The notes beneath the pieces are model-generated. The model saw only the letters and a program-made list of their open reading frames with translations, did no database searches and was not told the DNA's origin. The position numbers and the translations under genes were made by a program. DNA of 64,000 nucleotides from Anaspis maculata (taxonomy: Eukaryota; Arthropoda; Insecta; Coleoptera; Scraptiidae), in contig OX421962.1 in the NCBI GenBank assembly GCA_949128115.1, forward strand, positions 11,421,262 through 11,485,261, written 5' to 3'. This document shows positions 10,690 to 20,435 of this stretch, in pieces; position 1 is the first letter of the stretch, and every line of letters begins with the position of its first letter.

Positions 10690-12072
10690 ATGTCGACTTT
10701 TGTCTTTGATGTTGACAGACTGCGTAAAGATGAGCTTTGGTACGAACTCATGGTTCGAAGCATTGTCGAGTCGGATGATGTTCCTGTTGAACAGTTGCGG
10801 AAGAGTTTACGCCAAATTTTGAATTTGGAGAAGATATCAGGTACCAGTATGTTGAATTCTTCCTTATCCTTGGTTGCGGATGAAGAATTGAAAGTCTGTG
10901 ATGTCAAAGTGAAAGAACTCTCCGAAGCTGTTGAACAGTTTGTAGCAGGTGCTGTCAATCAGAGTAAAAAGATCGAAACGCGATTCACTCATCTACTGGG
11001 TCGTCTCAATAAAATTCAGTTGAAACCAGACGAGACCACGTTGTGCGAACTACGAACCAACCTTTTGAAGCGGTTAGCGGAACTTAGTGTTCACTATAAT
11101 TTGAAACTGACCAATGTCGATTCGATTGATTTTCAACGGGTAACTCTCGAACATCAAGTTGACAAGCCATTTACTTCAACTCCTAGTCATATCCGAGTAC
11201 AGCCGAACCGTTCTTTTCTAAATACTCCTGTCTCTTCGTTGAGCAATATCGCAGCTCCGGTAACGAAGTCGAGCCTGAATAAATCCGTACCCGTTTACAA
11301 GTGGAACATACAATTTTCTGGACGGAAAGGACTCAGTCTAAATGCTTTTCTCGAGCAAGTTGAAGTGTATTGTAAATCGCGCTGTGTTGATAAAATGCAA
11401 TTGTTCGAATCTGCCAACGATTTGTTTGAGGATGAAGCTTTGCTTTGGTACAGGGTTATTCGAAAAGAGGTGGATAATTGGGAAGACTTAGTCGTATTGA
11501 TGAAAGATGAATTTCTGCCGGCCTATACGAAAGACAAGCTTTGGAAACAAATCCTCGAACGTACTCAAGGTCGTGATGAGTCTATCGGGATTTATGTGGC
11601 CGCAATGACTGCTTTGTTTGATCGTATGCCTACTTCGGTTTCAGACCCTCTAAGACTAGAAATTTTGTGTAAAAATGTTTTACCTTTCTATCAAGAACGC
11701 TTGTCATTGGTTGAAGTCAAGTCCCCTTTTGAACTGATCCAGCTTTGTCGAAAAATCGAAAATACGCGATACAATGTTGAGAGTTTTAAGCCACCTAGAA
11801 CCGGTAACCTAGAATTAGAACCAGACCTAGATTATCATCCAACTAAAAGTGTGCTGCGTACGATTTCAGACTCAGATCGCAAGCCTGCAGGTTGTTGGAC
11901 TTGTGGAAAGCCCAATCATATTTCCAGGAATTGTAGTGAAAGAAAATCTGGTAAGAGACCATTAAAATGTTTCACATGTGGAAAAGCAAATTTCACTAAG
12001 TTAACCTGCCCGGATTGCAATAAATTAAAGTTGGCAAATGGCACGGGAAACGAACAGTTGGAACAGAACTAG
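10690..12072 (+). CDS. gag: Gag polyprotein of the Gypsy element
   Basis: The structural protein that forms the intracellular particle. I choose the ATG at 10690 (MSTFVFDVDRLRKDELW), because the frame upstream has no ATG and overlaps the primer site. About 460 residues. A capsid-like central region (YKWNIQFSGRKGLSLNAFLEQVE, LWYRVIRKEV, DEFLPAY) matches retrotransposon Gag (SCAN/PF03732-like). Near the C-terminus is one complete zinc knuckle, CWTCGKPNHISRNC (CX2CX4HX4C), and a second, degenerate one (CFTCGK...CPDC). It overlaps the pol frame by 49 bases (12024-12072). Confidence 0.9.
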   Translation: MSTFVFDVDRLRKDELWYELMVRSIVESDDVPVEQLRKSLRQILNLEKISGTSMLNSSLSLVADEELKVCDVKVKELSEAVEQFVAGAVNQSKKIETRFTHLLGRLNKIQLKPDETTLCELRTNLLKRLAELSVHYNLKLTNVDSIDFQRVTLEHQVDKPFTSTPSHIRVQPNRSFLNTPVSSLSNIAAPVTKSSLNKSVPVYKWNIQFSGRKGLSLNAFLEQVEVYCKSRCVDKMQLFESANDLFEDEALLWYRVIRKEVDNWEDLVVLMKDEFLPAYTKDKLWKQILERTQGRDESIGIYVAAMTALFDRMPTSVSDPLRLEILCKNVLPFYQERLSLVEVKSPFELIQLCRKIENTRYNVESFKPPRTGNLELEPDLDYHPTKSVLRTISDSDRKPAGCWTCGKPNHISRNCSERKSGKRPLKCFTCGKANFTKLTCPDCNKLKLANGTGNEQLEQN

Positions 12073-15000
12073 GTCGTGTTTCTGTTTCAGTGGCTACTGC
12101 GACCAAATGTGTTAGCAATTACCAAGATAGTGAATCTGGCTGTATATATTTTAGAGATAAGGTAGTTTTAGATTACATTTTAGCACAAGTAGGTGGTGAT
12201 GAATGTCCCTACATTAAAATTAGTATTTTGGGTCAAGAATTTTATGGTTTATTAGATTCTGGAGCTAGCAAAACATTCATAAATTCAGCTACGTGGTTAA
12301 TTTTGAAAAGTTTAGGATTTGTCTTGGATGACAGTCGTAAGGTATCATGTGTCGTGGCGAACAATGCAACATCAGAGTGCATAGGTTGCGTCGCGGTCCC
12401 AGTTCGTTTGAGAAATGTGGTGAAAATAATCGAAATGCACGTCATGCCTGAGTTGCGTCATAAAGTAGTTTTGGGAATCAACTTTTGGATGCGGATGGGA
12501 ATTGTACCAGACATCCGTAAAGGTGAATGGATCTTTTCGACACATGAGTTGAATGCTCCTCATCTAAGCAGTATCAAAGATCGAGGTGATTTGACACCTG
12601 AGCAACAGGCGATGCTTGATGACACTATTACTGATTATTTTGACAACATTGACGAAAACGTTCTAGGCCATACGACTGCCATCCGACACAAGATAACTTT
12701 AACGAATCCGAATTGTGAAGCCATTAAACAGCGATATTACCCTGTTTCACCGTACAAGCAGAAATTAATAGATGCGGAGCTCGAGGAAATGTTGAAACAA
12801 GGTGTGGTGGAGAAATCCACAAGTGGTTGGTCATCCCCTATTTTGATGATACCCAAAAAGAACGGTAAATTCAGATTTTGCGTTGACTTTCGAAAGCTGA
12901 ATAGTGTCACAAACAAAGACGCTTATCCGCTTCCGTATATGTCATCAATTTTGACAAAAGTGGGTGGGGCACAGTTTCTCTCCACGATGGACATTAAGAG
13001 TGCCTATTGGCGAGTGGCCCTTGAGGACTCTAGCAAGCCATACACTGCTTTTACCATACCGGGGCGAGGTTTATTCCAATTTACCAGGATGCCTTTTGGG
13101 TTACACAACGCTCCTGCCACTTTTCAGCGTTTAATCGATACAATTTTTGGTCCAGAATTGGAACCATACGTGTTCACTTATTTGGACGACATTATTGTTT
13201 CAACACCTTCCTTTGAAACGCATATTTCGGTGCTTAAAGAGGTATTTAGTCGACTTAAAAGTGCTGGTTTGGTTTTGAGTGAAACTAAATGTACGTTTTG
13301 CCGGTCCGAATTGAAATTTCTTGGACATGTCATCAACAGCAAAGGGTTACATGTTGATCCGGACAAAGTTTCAGCGATCGTGAATCTGAAACCGCCTACT
13401 TCGGTCACGGAAGTGAGACGAATTATCGGCATGGTAACATGGTTCCGACGTTTTGTACCATCATTTTCAGACATTCTAATACCGCTGAGGAAGTTACTAT
13501 GCAAAGGACATAAGTTTTCTTGGAATAAAGATTGTGAAGAAGCCTTTATGCGGCTTAAAGAAGCTCTTATTTCTGCGCCTATTTTGACAGCTCCCGATTT
13601 CGAGAAACCGTTTTATTTGCATACCGATGCTTCTTCATACGGGCTAGGTGCGGCACTAACACAACGTATTGGTGAACGCGAGCACGTAATTTGCTATTTG
13701 TCGCGAGCTGCAACTCCTGCAGAACGAAAGTATTCTACAACGGAATTAGAATGTCTGGCAGTGTTGTGGTCAATAGAAACCCTAAGATGTTATTTAGATG
13801 GTGCAAGGTTTTATGTCATAACAGATCATTATTCACTGGTATGGCTAAATAATCTCAAAGATCCACAAGGACGACTAGGACGATGGGCGTTACGGTTACA
13901 ACAATTCGATTTCGAGATTCGCCACAGAAAAGGTAAAGAACATCTTTTACCGGATGCTCTTTCTCGGTCAATGCCCGAATGCAATGTTATTGACACACCA
14001 AATTTGTTAGAATTCGATTTTACAAGTGTCAGAGATCCGTGGTATAAACGCATGTGTACGAATGTTCAAGATAGGCCACTAAAATTTGTGAAATGGCGTG
14101 TGACAAACAAAAGACTGTACAAGTATGTCAAAGTCGATTTTCCCGAATTGCGCGATGACGCTGAGAACTGGAAGCTAGTGATTCCGAAAGAATTCCGCAA
14201 ACAGATTTTAGTCAAGTGTCACGATATTCCTATATCCGGACATTTAGGGATCTATAAAACGTACCATAGAGCAAATCGTCTATATTTTTGGCCGGCCATG
14301 AAAAGTGACATTGCTAGATATGTCAGGGCGTGTAGCACTTGTTTACGCACGAAACCTGTTCAAAAGCTACCCGCGGGACTGATGGGTCAACGTCTCAGTG
14401 TTGAGAAGCCTTGGCAGAACATTAGTACAGATCTTTTTGGACCGTTACCACGTAGTTCCCATGGCAATATTTTTGTTTTAGTCGTGACTGACGCGTTTAG
14501 TAAATTTTGTCTGTTCTTCCCTCTGAGGAAAGCTACCGCGTCTATGGTTACCAAACTTATCGAAGAGAACGTTTTCTTAGTTTTTGGTGTACCAGAGGTC
14601 GTTAGGTGCGACAACGGGCCGCAGTATATTTCTCATGTGTTTAAAGCAATGGTTAACAAATATGGTTCAAAAATTCTCTATAATCCCTTTTATCACGCGC
14701 AAGTGAACCCCACGGAACGCGTGAACAAAACATTAAAATCGATGTTGGCCGCGTACGTGAAGGAAAATCAGCGACTGTGGGACGTAAACTTAGCTGCTCT
14801 TGCCTGCGCTGTGCGTACTGCTAAACACGAAGCTACGACACAAACTCCTTATTTTGTCAATTTTGGACGTGAAATGTGTGTTCACGGCGATGAATATCGC
14901 ATCCAGAAGGTCGCGCCCGACAACGAAGTCGATGAAGACGATGCAGACAACCGAGACCCCGAACGACGCGCGAACGCTTTTCAGAAGTTACGACATTTTG

Positions 15001-15287
15001 TATCGAAACGGCTGAAAACAGCATATGCTAAGGCGAAAGATCGGTATAATCTTAGAAGAAGACCCGTCACTTTTAACATAGGTGATACCGTTTGGAAGCG
15101 CAATTACGTTTTATCCGACGCAAGCAAATTCTTTAGTGCAAAGTTAGATGGTCATTACTCGGGTCCATACAAAGTCAGAAAGAAACTCGGTCAGTTGGTT
15201 TACGAGTTGGAGGATTTTGATGGAAGGACCAAAGGTAATTGGCACGTGAAAGACTTAAAGGCGAATTGCGAGTACTCGGATGACTAG
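12024..15287 (+). CDS. pol: Pol polyprotein: protease, RT, RNase H, integrase
   Basis: Open from 12024 to a stop at 15287 in the -1 frame relative to gag, with no usable early ATG, so it is made by frameshifting. Counting from 12090: protease LLDSGAS near residue 56; reverse transcriptase from about 200, with FCVDFRKLN and catalytic YLDD near 363; RNase H HTDAS near 511; integrase zinc finger H..H...C..C near 710-750 (GHLGIYKTYHRANRLYFWPA, CSTCLR); and the DDE core with D near 780 (STDLFG), D near 839 (RCDNG) and E near 875 (PTERV). A GPYKV module follows near 1040. All catalytic residues are present and no stop interrupts the frame, so the element may still be competent. Confidence 0.95.
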   Translation: MKVGKWHGKRTVGTELGRVSVSVATATKCVSNYQDSESGCIYFRDKVVLDYILAQVGGDECPYIKISILGQEFYGLLDSGASKTFINSATWLILKSLGFVLDDSRKVSCVVANNATSECIGCVAVPVRLRNVVKIIEMHVMPELRHKVVLGINFWMRMGIVPDIRKGEWIFSTHELNAPHLSSIKDRGDLTPEQQAMLDDTITDYFDNIDENVLGHTTAIRHKITLTNPNCEAIKQRYYPVSPYKQKLIDAELEEMLKQGVVEKSTSGWSSPILMIPKKNGKFRFCVDFRKLNSVTNKDAYPLPYMSSILTKVGGAQFLSTMDIKSAYWRVALEDSSKPYTAFTIPGRGLFQFTRMPFGLHNAPATFQRLIDTIFGPELEPYVFTYLDDIIVSTPSFETHISVLKEVFSRLKSAGLVLSETKCTFCRSELKFLGHVINSKGLHVDPDKVSAIVNLKPPTSVTEVRRIIGMVTWFRRFVPSFSDILIPLRKLLCKGHKFSWNKDCEEAFMRLKEALISAPILTAPDFEKPFYLHTDASSYGLGAALTQRIGEREHVICYLSRAATPAERKYSTTELECLAVLWSIETLRCYLDGARFYVITDHYSLVWLNNLKDPQGRLGRWALRLQQFDFEIRHRKGKEHLLPDALSRSMPECNVIDTPNLLEFDFTSVRDPWYKRMCTNVQDRPLKFVKWRVTNKRLYKYVKVDFPELRDDAENWKLVIPKEFRKQILVKCHDIPISGHLGIYKTYHRANRLYFWPAMKSDIARYVRACSTCLRTKPVQKLPAGLMGQRLSVEKPWQNISTDLFGPLPRSSHGNIFVLVVTDAFSKFCLFFPLRKATASMVTKLIEENVFLVFGVPEVVRCDNGPQYISHVFKAMVNKYGSKILYNPFYHAQVNPTERVNKTLKSMLAAYVKENQRLWDVNLAALACAVRTAKHEATTQTPYFVNFGREMCVHGDEYRIQKVAPDNEVDEDDADNRDPERRANAFQKLRHFVSKRLKTAYAKAKDRYNLRRRPVTFNIGDTVWKRNYVLSDASKFFSAKLDGHYSGPYKVRKKLGQLVYELEDFDGRTKGNWHVKDLKANCEYSDD
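12045..12051 (+). promoter_or_regulatory. Candidate -1 ribosomal frameshift site G GGA AAC
   Basis: The heptamer GGGAAAC lies in the gag-pol overlap with exactly the X XXY YYZ phasing in the gag frame. It is a classic -1 slippery sequence of retroviruses. It sits 19 bases before the end of the gag stop codon, and slippage here enters the open pol frame. Confidence 0.75.
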
Positions 15288-15390
15288 TTGTGGCTGTATT
15301 TGGGTTGCTTAGTTGTTATTATCGTTGATTGTTGATCATTCCCTTTGATGATTTCCTAGATCAGAAAATTTCCTGAAAATTTTCTGTACC

Positions 15391-15404
15391 AGGAAAGGGG
15401 GGAG
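15391..15404 (+). other. Polypurine tract
   Basis: AGGAAAGGGGGGAG lies directly against the TGTTAC start of the 3' LTR, the position and composition expected of the plus-strand primer. Confidence 0.9.
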
Positions 15405-18229
15405 TGTTACGTTTTTTTTAACCTAGGGAAAGATTGCTGGTCTGGGAGACATTATCTGGGTTGACGCGGGAAAACAAAAACAAAACAACAGGCGAGAAAA
15501 GTTTTGATTAACCACAAAAAAAATCTGACAAGTAAAAAAAACGTTCGAACAGTTTGTATTGCTGCAGAGGTTCAATACCGAACTCCTTGCGGAGGATTTA
15601 CGCAGCAAACGACTAGCAAGCAGAGCAGTCGACGACGAGAAGAGTCGAGCTCAAACCGGTCAGGTCCGGGATTTTGCCGAACCCTTACTTATCAAAATTA
15701 TTCTCCGAGCCCTTTTCCCTGAAAAGGTAAGCCCAGATTTTGCAATCGACAGACCAGTAATCCAATCCGTTTTCTAGGGTTCCATCCTTCCATCCTTTTA
15801 TCCTACTAACCTTCTATGGTTCTATAGTTCCCTGTACATTTTCCCTACCCTTATGGGCAAAAATTGGAACATTGGTGGTTGATAGTATTCGCCCGTGGAA
15901 CCCGTCGAGCCTGCAAGCCCGGACGTCGAGTTACGTGACAGTCGACAGACAACGCCCCCAGAGCATTTCGGCGCGGGAGCTGAGGTATCTGGGTTATCTG
16001 CTATTGTTCTAGTATTGCGGCCTTTCTTTTTTTTTTTTGTCAACCCCTCGACCGCCACCAAACGACCCTACTTCGGTGCACTGGGGTAGCTCATCGGTAG
16101 GTAGGTAGGTTGCGAATGGTCACCGTTGGCCCATTAGAACATAGCTTGAATCCGGAATCTCAGCAAAGCGTTACCGCTCTGACAGTCGTGACTGTCCCAC
16201 CTGTCGGACTGAACTCGTCGCCTGGCTACGGATCCGGTAGTGCCTGTACTGGTGGTCACCCTACCAGACGCACCGAACCAGTCAGTGGAGCCATCATTGT
16301 TCAATCAATTGTTATTCTATTTGTATTTTTGTCAATACCCTACCCTTCAGGAATCATTTTGAAATTATACGATATTTTCTAAATTTGTTTTATTAGTGGA
16401 CGTGGTAGGAAAAAACAAGTTGCAAATTATGATAAAGGCAAACCCTTTTGCAGGATCGTAACTAAGACTTAAATAAACGATTTGACCCGCAGTGCTTTTA
16501 TTTTCGTCCCTTAGGATTTGAATAGCGCCCCTTTTTCAAAATGGCGGATTTTATCTAGGGGCAGAAGGTATCGAATGGCCTGGTGATGTCCAGCTTTGTT
16601 AAAATATATGGAGCTATATCTCGATCGATTTCTGGGACATCAAATACTTTTTAAAAAAATGGTGGAGCATTGACATCTGTCGCAGGCAAATTTGGTGGAG
16701 GCGCCAAAATGAATTTGGTACGGTCATAAGAAAATTGCTGTAACATTTTTATTTTTCAACCGATTTTTACAAGGTATCTCATTTTGTAGAAAAGTAAATT
16801 CTTCTTGTTATCTGATACCTTTCATGGAAAAAGACATAGAGGAATGTTGAAGAAAAAAATTAAAAATAATTTGAGAAAAAAAAGATTTTTTTAATTTTTT
16901 TATTTTCATGAAAATTGCCTCATTTGTAGATTTTGATGTGCCTTTTCTAAATTTGCACTTTTCCGATTGATATCTTTGCAGTGCGTACCGCCATGTTGAA
17001 AAAATGATATCTGAAGAGAAGTTTTTGACAATAACTAAATTTAAGTCCATGCGAGATTGAAATGTTTATAGACGTATGAAAGTACATTCAATTCTCCACG
17101 ATTTGACACTTGAACCATCTCTGTGCGACTCGGGGCTCTTGAGCTAGAGCTTCCGGAAGTATCAATTTTCGGTGTTAAATAGTGACCGCGCCTACCAGAT
17201 TTCACCACTGGATCACCACCATGTCTTATTCAAATTACCCAACGATCACGCGTCGTCATTTATCTCAAATCATGAACATTGGTGGACCTGGCACAGCCCC
17301 AAGAGGTGATTTTTAATTCTTTTGGAACCGAAAATTGATACTTCCAGGAGGTCTAGCTCAAGAACCGTAAGTCGCAGAGAGCTGGTTCAGATGTCAAACT
17401 GTGGAGGATTGAATGCGCTTTCATATGTATATAAACATTTCAATGTCACAAGGGCCAAAATCAATATATTGTCAAAAACTTCTTTTCAGACATCATTTTT
17501 TCAATATGGCGGCGCGTACTGCAAAGATATGAGTCAGAAAAATGCAAGATTGGAAAGGGCACATAAAAGTCTACAAATAGGGCCAATTGCATGAGAATAA
17601 AAAAATGTTGAAAATCTTTTTTTTTTCAAATTATTTTTTAATTTTTTTTTCAACATTCCTCAACGTCTTTTCTCAATGGAAGGTATAAGGTGACAAGAAG
17701 AATTCACTTTTTCACATAATGAAATGTCTTGTGTTGAAATCCATTGCAAAATAAAATTGTTACAGCAATTTTCTTATGGCAGTAGTAAATTCCTTTTGGC
17801 GCCTCCACCAAATTTGCCTGCGGTAGATGGCAATGTTCCACCATTTTTTTAATTAGTGTTGGATGTCCCAGACACCGATTGAGACATAGCTCCATATATT
17901 TTAACGAAGCTGGACATCACTAGGCTATTTGATACCTTCTGCCCCTAGATAAAATCCGCCATTCTGAAAAAGGGGCGCTATTCAAATCCTAAGGGACGAA
18001 AAGAAAAGCACTGCGGGTCAAATCGTTCATTCAGGTCTCAGTTGTAACCCTGCCAAGTGGTTTGCTTTTATCATCATTTGCAACTTAAATTCCCTATTTC
18101 GGTTGTACCACGTCCACTATATACCACGTATGAGTAAATTTAATTCAACTTAATCATCCCCTCGATCCGTCTCCTTCTGAGCATAGCGGCAAATTCCCAT
18201 CTCTTGTGCTGCCGTCTTTGGACGTAGCA
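15405..18229 (+). repeat. 3' LTR, interrupted by a palindromic element
   Basis: Matches the 5' LTR at both ends. The internal stretch 16394-18119 plus a 3-bp duplication is foreign. Without it the LTR is about 1096 bp. Confidence 0.95.
16394..18119. mobile_element. 1.7 kb palindromic (foldback) DNA element in the 3' LTR
   Basis: TAGTGGACGTGGTA starts it and its exact complement ends it, with TAT on both sides (16391-16393, 18120-18122). The 5' LTR shows the empty site (TTTTATACCACG near 10468). Both halves pair over roughly 800 bases each, leaving a short centre near 17190-17310. There is no transposase, so it is non-autonomous. The 3-bp duplication could fit PIF/Harbinger or another 3-bp class; I do not assign it. 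Confidence 0.9.
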
Positions 18230-18313
18230 AGACCCCATTGAAAAGTTTGTTAAGAATTAAGACTCTGCATCTGCAACCAGACATACACACAACACATCGT
18301 GTTTAGTTACTTT

Positions 18314-19754
18314 TGTGTTTTTCTTTCCATAGCACTCGTGTTCTATGGGGGATGACGGATGACCAAGCCTTCAGCCTGCATCATTGAAAGTTTAATTTGC
18401 CATCAAGAACTCCAATGAGCAAATGGCGAATTGGCGGACAGGATACCTAAATTTGGATCAATTATGCAGAAATGAAAAAAAACGGAAAGTAGGCTTCGCT
18501 TCAACTCACAATAGCTCCTCAGCCGATGACCCGATTTTACTGGTTGTGGTCTTGAATTGACAAGAAAGGTCTATTCCTTCATGATACATTATTGGTTTCG
18601 ACTTTCTGGTGACTTCCAATAAAAAGCAACGAGAACAAATGGAGGCCTATTTTAAATTGTTTCTGCCATCTTGAATTTCAATATGTCGGTCATTTTGAAA
18701 TACGGAAATGATAGTCTATTCAATTGGCTAGTCAATGTTGAAAATTTTGATGAAATCGGTGGCGAAATAAAAATTTCAGAAGGAAAAATTCCGAGCACGG
18801 TTTTTTATGGCCCACCCGGTAGAGATGAAGGATGCTGAGTTACTAGAGCTGCTCTGGCCAGTATTTGTCAGACAAAAGAACATTTATGTATACTTCCACT
18901 GGATGTGCGGCTATTTTACAATGCTCTGCCTGCGAGTTACCCTTATGGTATCTGCTCAGGTAAAATTAAATAGGGGAAATGGGTGTATTATTTCCTCGAT
19001 TATCACGTTTCCCACCTGATATTAAACGTTATTAAGGTTATATATGCAAGATTAATACTAAAAAGTCGAATATAACAATTCAACTGTATGGATTTCGCTT
19101 TGGCAGCAGTTTCAAGGACTTTTCTGGAACTTTTGAATTGATCACTTTTTTTACTTAAAACTTGATGGTCACGTGGCATTTGTGGTATTTGATGAAAACC
19201 CATTCAACTTTTGCATAACGATTTCCGCTTGATCCGGAACGGGTCTGTCCTATATGTTATTGTGGATAATTGAGCCCCTACTGTATTATTATTTCATTTT
19301 CTTACCTACATTTAATTTACAGTGTTTTTTTCAGATAGGTAGAAAAACAAATGAAGATGTTTGGAAACATTTCACGGTATTTGACAAAGGTGATGAAAAG
19401 GAAAAAGCAATATATACATAAGAAAAGCCCACATTTGTCCGTCACGCAATCGGGTCGCGCTTTCGTGAGAATTCGTCAGGACTCGGGGCGCCTTGGCAAT
19501 GCACGTGTGTGCCAGCTGCGAGGCCAATAATGCAATGAAATGATGATGTAATGATGTAATGGGATTTTTAGGTTTGGGATAACTCTTGCTGGCGCCTCTG
19601 AAATACTTATCGTTAATTAATTTATCGTTCAAAAATCCGCTGCCGCCCCGACACCAAAAACGGGAAGCAAGCAAGTTACAGAGACGAGACAAAAATCATT
19701 GTTTTTCCTATACATTGGGCATTACAGGAAAAATAGTTTCAACCGACGCCGTTC
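18314..19754. other. Stretch with no recognisable gene
   Basis: Apart from short random frames I see no coding signal, inverted repeat or structural RNA here. Confidence 0.5.
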
Positions 19755-20435
19755 TCATAGGCCCGCCCCCGAAGTAGAAACGCATGCTGCTTGCTGTCTT
19801 GAATTTAGCTTCGTTCCGCTGACAAGTCCACTTGCCATTTTCGTCAAGATGTCGTCGTTTGGATGTCCAAGTCTTCTGTGCCAGATGTCGCAATCTTCCT
19901 GTGTGGTGGCCAAACTCGCTTGGTTCTTCGGTCGGTCAAGTCTATACATGCCATCGACTTCGCTCGCAGTAGCAATCAAGTTCTTTTCACGATCGTAAAC
20001 TGTACATTGTTTTTCATTGAAAACAAGTGTATGTCCACGCTTTGTGATCTTGCTAACTGATAACAGGTTTGTAGATAGTTCTGGAACATGGAGTACATCC
20101 TTTACGTGAATCGTTTCGCTTCCTTCTTCGTTTCTAATCTCCAATTCAACGTCTCCAGTAGATTCGATTTTGAACTTCTGGTTGTCGGCGACAGTACATG
20201 TTCCACTAGGATTATTCACAATTTTGGAAATCCAACGCTCGTCGTTGGTAAAATGGGCGGTTGCTCCGGAGTCTATGCACCAATCGTTACGTTCCACATT
20301 GTTGACGGAAAAAACGGTATGGAATGTTACTTGCGAGTTGCTTGGATCTTTTGACGAATTTCTCGGTGTGTATTCTCTTTTCAGACGTGCTTTACGTTGA
20401 AAACAATTCACGTTTCCCGAAAGGATTCTGCACAT
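19755..20435 (-). pseudogene. Copia (Ty1-type) Gag-pol fragment
   Basis: A 226-residue minus-strand frame contains a Copia protease (WCIDSGATAHFTND), then VADNQKFKIE, LHVPELSTNLLSVSKI, and the GAG-pre-integrase block IWHRRLGHPN. That order is diagnostic for Ty1/Copia. It stops where the integrase core should begin, and no reverse transcriptase, LTR or partner fragment is visible nearby, so it is a truncated copy. Confidence 0.9.

Larger units (their letters stand above)
9474..18229 (+). mobile_element. Full-length Gypsy/Ty3 LTR retrotransposon
   Basis: LTRs begin TGTTACG and end GTAGCA. A 4-bp target duplication AGAC lies at 9470-9473 and 18230-18233. Internal order is PBS, gag, -1 frameshift, pol (protease, reverse transcriptase, RNase H, integrase), polypurine tract. 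There is no envelope-like gene. The integrase-last order and the GPY-type C-terminus place it in Gypsy/Ty3 (Metaviridae). Its frames are open, and the LTRs differ by roughly seven substitutions and one 9-base gap over about 1.1 kb, so insertion was fairly recent. A palindromic element later landed in the 3' LTR. Confidence 0.95.
6681..18236. mobile_element. ISL2EU-like DNA transposon (2.8 kb, split by the LTR retrotransposon)
   Basis: Terminal inverted repeat GGGGTCTTATACGA at 6681-6694, with its complement at about 9461-9473 joined to 18234-18236 across the LTR insertion. AT lies on both outer sides (6679-6680 and 18237-18238). Copy B carries the empty site at 36920-36921. Without the retrotransposon the element is about 2.8 kb. 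It holds a plus-strand SWIM zinc-finger gene relic and a possible minus-strand THAP-like relic. ISL2EU elements are known to encode a transposase plus a second YqaJ/SWIM protein; the assignment here is inferred from content, GGGG ends and the AT duplication. Confidence 0.7.
747..18313. repeat. Segmental duplication, copy A (with later insertions)
   Basis: Similarity to copy B (22086-37004) starts at AGTATCAATCATAAGAAG and runs, with interruptions, to GTGTTTAGTTACTTTT near 18313. The shared order is Gypsy relic, secreted DUF3421-like gene with a foldback MITE in its second intron, upstream DNA, then a tail split between 6680 and 18239. Insertions found only in A are 5133-5494 and 6681-18236. 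Copy B supplies their empty sites. Confidence 0.9.
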
